From Alphaproteobacteria bacterium (GTDB taxonomy: Bacteria > Pseudomonadota > Alphaproteobacteria > JAEULC01): 5,782 bases of DNA. The notes below the pieces were generated by a model. The model had not been told where the DNA came from, made no database searches, and worked only from the letters and a program-made list of their open reading frames with translations. The position numbers and the translations under genes are program-made. How positions within the stretch are numbered: position 1 is the stretch's first letter; each line of letters begins with the position of its first letter. Shown here one piece after another: positions 4,399-5,782 of the stretch. The stretch is taken from positions 1 to 5,782 of the forward strand of contig JADZDN010000355.1 in the NCBI GenBank assembly GCA_020851015.1. The letters run 5' to 3'.

Positions 4399-5782
4399 TC
4401 AGGCCGGCTGGACGGCGCCCGAGCGGATCTGCGCGGTCACCGGCGCGGCGTCGGGCGTCTTGCTGGGATCGGCGTAGAAGCAGGCTTCCATCCGCCCCTC
4501 GGCGATGTCGCGCGCGAACTTGATCAGGTGATAGCTGACCACCGCGAGGTGGATCACCTCCTCCACCCTGCCCTGGCGCAACAGCGGGCGCGCGGCCTGC
4601 CAGAACTTGTCGCGATAGTCCGAGCGCGCGCCGACATGCCACAGCACGCGGCGGATGACGCCCATGCCCATCTTGATTTCCTTCCAGCCGACCTTGCGCT
4701 GCACCTTCAGCCGGTTCGGATAGGTATGCTCGGTCTGATAGAGGAAACGCCTGATCAGGTTGTCGGGCGTGTAGGCCTCGGTAATGCACTCCTGCCACAT
4801 CTTCACCGTGTCGTCGTACGGCATCTTGAAGACGACGTTCGACACCCGGCCCTCGCCGCCGATCAGCCGGCCTTCCTTCTCCAGCCGCGCGTAGAGCGGC
4901 GTCTTCGGCAGGGCATAGAGCAGGTTGATCGTCAGCATCGGGATGTTCGACGCCTCGATGAAGCGCAGGATGTTGCGCCCCGTATCCGGCGTATCCGTGT
5001 CCAGCCCCATGATGATGCCGGACACCACCTCCATGCCGTAGGCGTTCAGCGTCTGGATCGCCTCGAGGATCGGCTGGCGCAGATTCTGCTTTTTCTGCGC
5101 CGCCAGCAGAGCGTCCTCCTCCGGCGTCTCGATGCCGACGAAGACCGTGTCGAACGCGGCCTCGCGCATCTCGGCCAGGATGTCCGTGTTCTGCGCCAGA
5201 TTCAGCGTAGCCTCGCAGGACAAGCGCAACGGATATCCGTTGGCCTTCTGCCAGTCCTTCACCGGCCCCAGCATCGCGCGCGTCGCCTTGGCGTTGCCGA
5301 TGAAGTTGTCGTCGACGAAATAGACCGGTCCGACCGCGCCGTTGCGCCGGATCGATTCCAGCTCGCGCACCAGCTGCTCGGGCGTCTTCAGCCGCGGGTT
5401 GCGGCCATAGAGCGCGGGAATGTCGCAGAACTCGCAGCGATAGGGGCAGCCGCTGGAGAACTGCACGCTGCCGAGGAAGTAGTCCGACACGTCGATCTTG
5501 TCGTAGGCCGGCGTCGGGAACTGGTCGAGCGGCCGGCGGTCGTTGGTGACGAACTTGATCTGCGACGGCGGCCGGCGCGGCCCTTCGTCGATGTATTGGA
5601 TGATCTTGTCGGTGCTGTCGCCGATCTCGCCGACATGGAGCAGGTCGACGTCGGGATAGTATTCCGGCGCGCCGGACCCCGACGGTCCGCCCAGCACGGT
5701 CAGCTTGTCGAAGCGGTGCGCGCGCGCGACGATGTCGTGGATGAAGCGGCGTTGCACGTGCATGCCCGAGGTGAACACGGCA
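4399..5782 (-). CDS. B12-binding radical SAM protein with DUF4070-like C-terminus (5' end missing)
   Basis: The reading frame runs off the right edge, so the N-terminus, with most of the cobalamin-binding domain, is absent; about 460 residues are visible up to TGA 4401-4399. Numbering from the GTG codon at 5778, the end of a B12-binding domain is seen as LTVLGGPSGSG (27-37), then DVDLLHVGE (43-51). The radical SAM core follows with the cluster motif C-x3-C-x2-C at C111, C115 and C118 (CPYRCEFC), a VYFVDDNFIGN strand (131-141), VFVGIET, and SGIIMGLDTDTP. The C-terminal third, with the YQTEHTYPNR segment, resembles the DUF4070 domain. Such enzymes use a 4Fe-4S cluster and SAM, often with cobalamin, for radical methylation or related chemistry; hopanoid C-3 methylase (HpnR) is a characterised member of the wider class. 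The substrate here is unknown, possibly a lipid or a sugar. The GTG at 5778 is an internal Val codon, not a proven start. Confidence 0.88.
   Translation of the reverse strand, partial: AVFTSGMHVQRRFIHDIVARAHRFDKLTVLGGPSGSGAPEYYPDVDLLHVGEIGDSTDKIIQYIDEGPRRPPSQIKFVTNDRRPLDQFPTPAYDKIDVSDYFLGSVQFSSGCPYRCEFCDIPALYGRNPRLKTPEQLVRELESIRRNGAVGPVYFVDDNFIGNAKATRAMLGPVKDWQKANGYPLRLSCEATLNLAQNTDILAEMREAAFDTVFVGIETPEEDALLAAQKKQNLRQPILEAIQTLNAYGMEVVSGIIMGLDTDTPDTGRNILRFIEASNIPMLTINLLYALPKTPLYARLEKEGRLIGGEGRVSNVVFKMPYDDTVKMWQECITEAYTPDNLIRRFLYQTEHTYPNRLKVQRKVGWKEIKMGMGVIRRVLWHVGARSDYRDKFWQAARPLLRQGRVEEVIHLAVVSYHLIKFARDIAEGRMEACFYADPSKTPDAAPVTAQIRSGAVQPA

Noticed and set aside
4268..4798. A 176-codon minus-strand frame spanning the radical SAM-glycosyltransferase junction
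   Set aside because: It overlaps both real genes out of frame, and its product has no motif; it is a shadow.

Overview
The window is a GC-rich (roughly two-thirds G+C by eye) bacterial segment carrying part of a surface-polysaccharide locus. GC-rich codon use, the gene types and the B12-binding radical SAM protein with a DUF4070-like tail suggest an alphaproteobacterium, perhaps Rhodospirillales-like. That placement is inference; nothing here fixes the taxon. Almost every base is coding, and no tRNA, rRNA, CRISPR array, insertion sequence or integrase was seen.

Left arm, plus strand (1-1481): three tightly packed genes. These are the C-terminal end of a 2OG-Fe(II) oxygenase of the phytanoyl-CoA-dioxygenase type, a 146-residue protein I recognise as the 'sporadic carbohydrate cluster, LIC12192' family (function unknown), and a 290-residue NAD(P)-dependent epimerase/dehydratase (extended SDR). 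Both gene junctions have the same ten bases, TAGCGCGATG, with stop and start 4 nt apart. This looks like one operon making or modifying an unusual sugar.

Right arm, minus strand (5782 down to 1478), in transcription order: a 5'-truncated B12-binding radical SAM enzyme, a GT4-type glycosyltransferase, and a Wzm/Wzt (KpsM/KpsT)-type ABC polysaccharide exporter with permease first and ATPase second. A 147-nt gap before the permease holds a plausible sigma70-like promoter and a strong GC hairpin. The permease stop codon overlaps the ribosome binding site of the ATPase, so those two are probably translationally coupled.

The two arms converge and overlap: the palindrome CTAG at 1478-1481 supplies the stop codon of the SDR on one strand and of the ATPase on the other. 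Together the genes fit synthesis and export of a lipid-linked glycan (capsule or O-antigen type) by the ABC-dependent route. The left arm would supply an unusual sugar, the glycosyltransferase would build the chain, and the ABC pair would export it across the inner membrane. The radical SAM enzyme could modify a lipid or sugar. The least understood parts are the LIC12192-family protein with its oxygenase partner, and the radical SAM enzyme.
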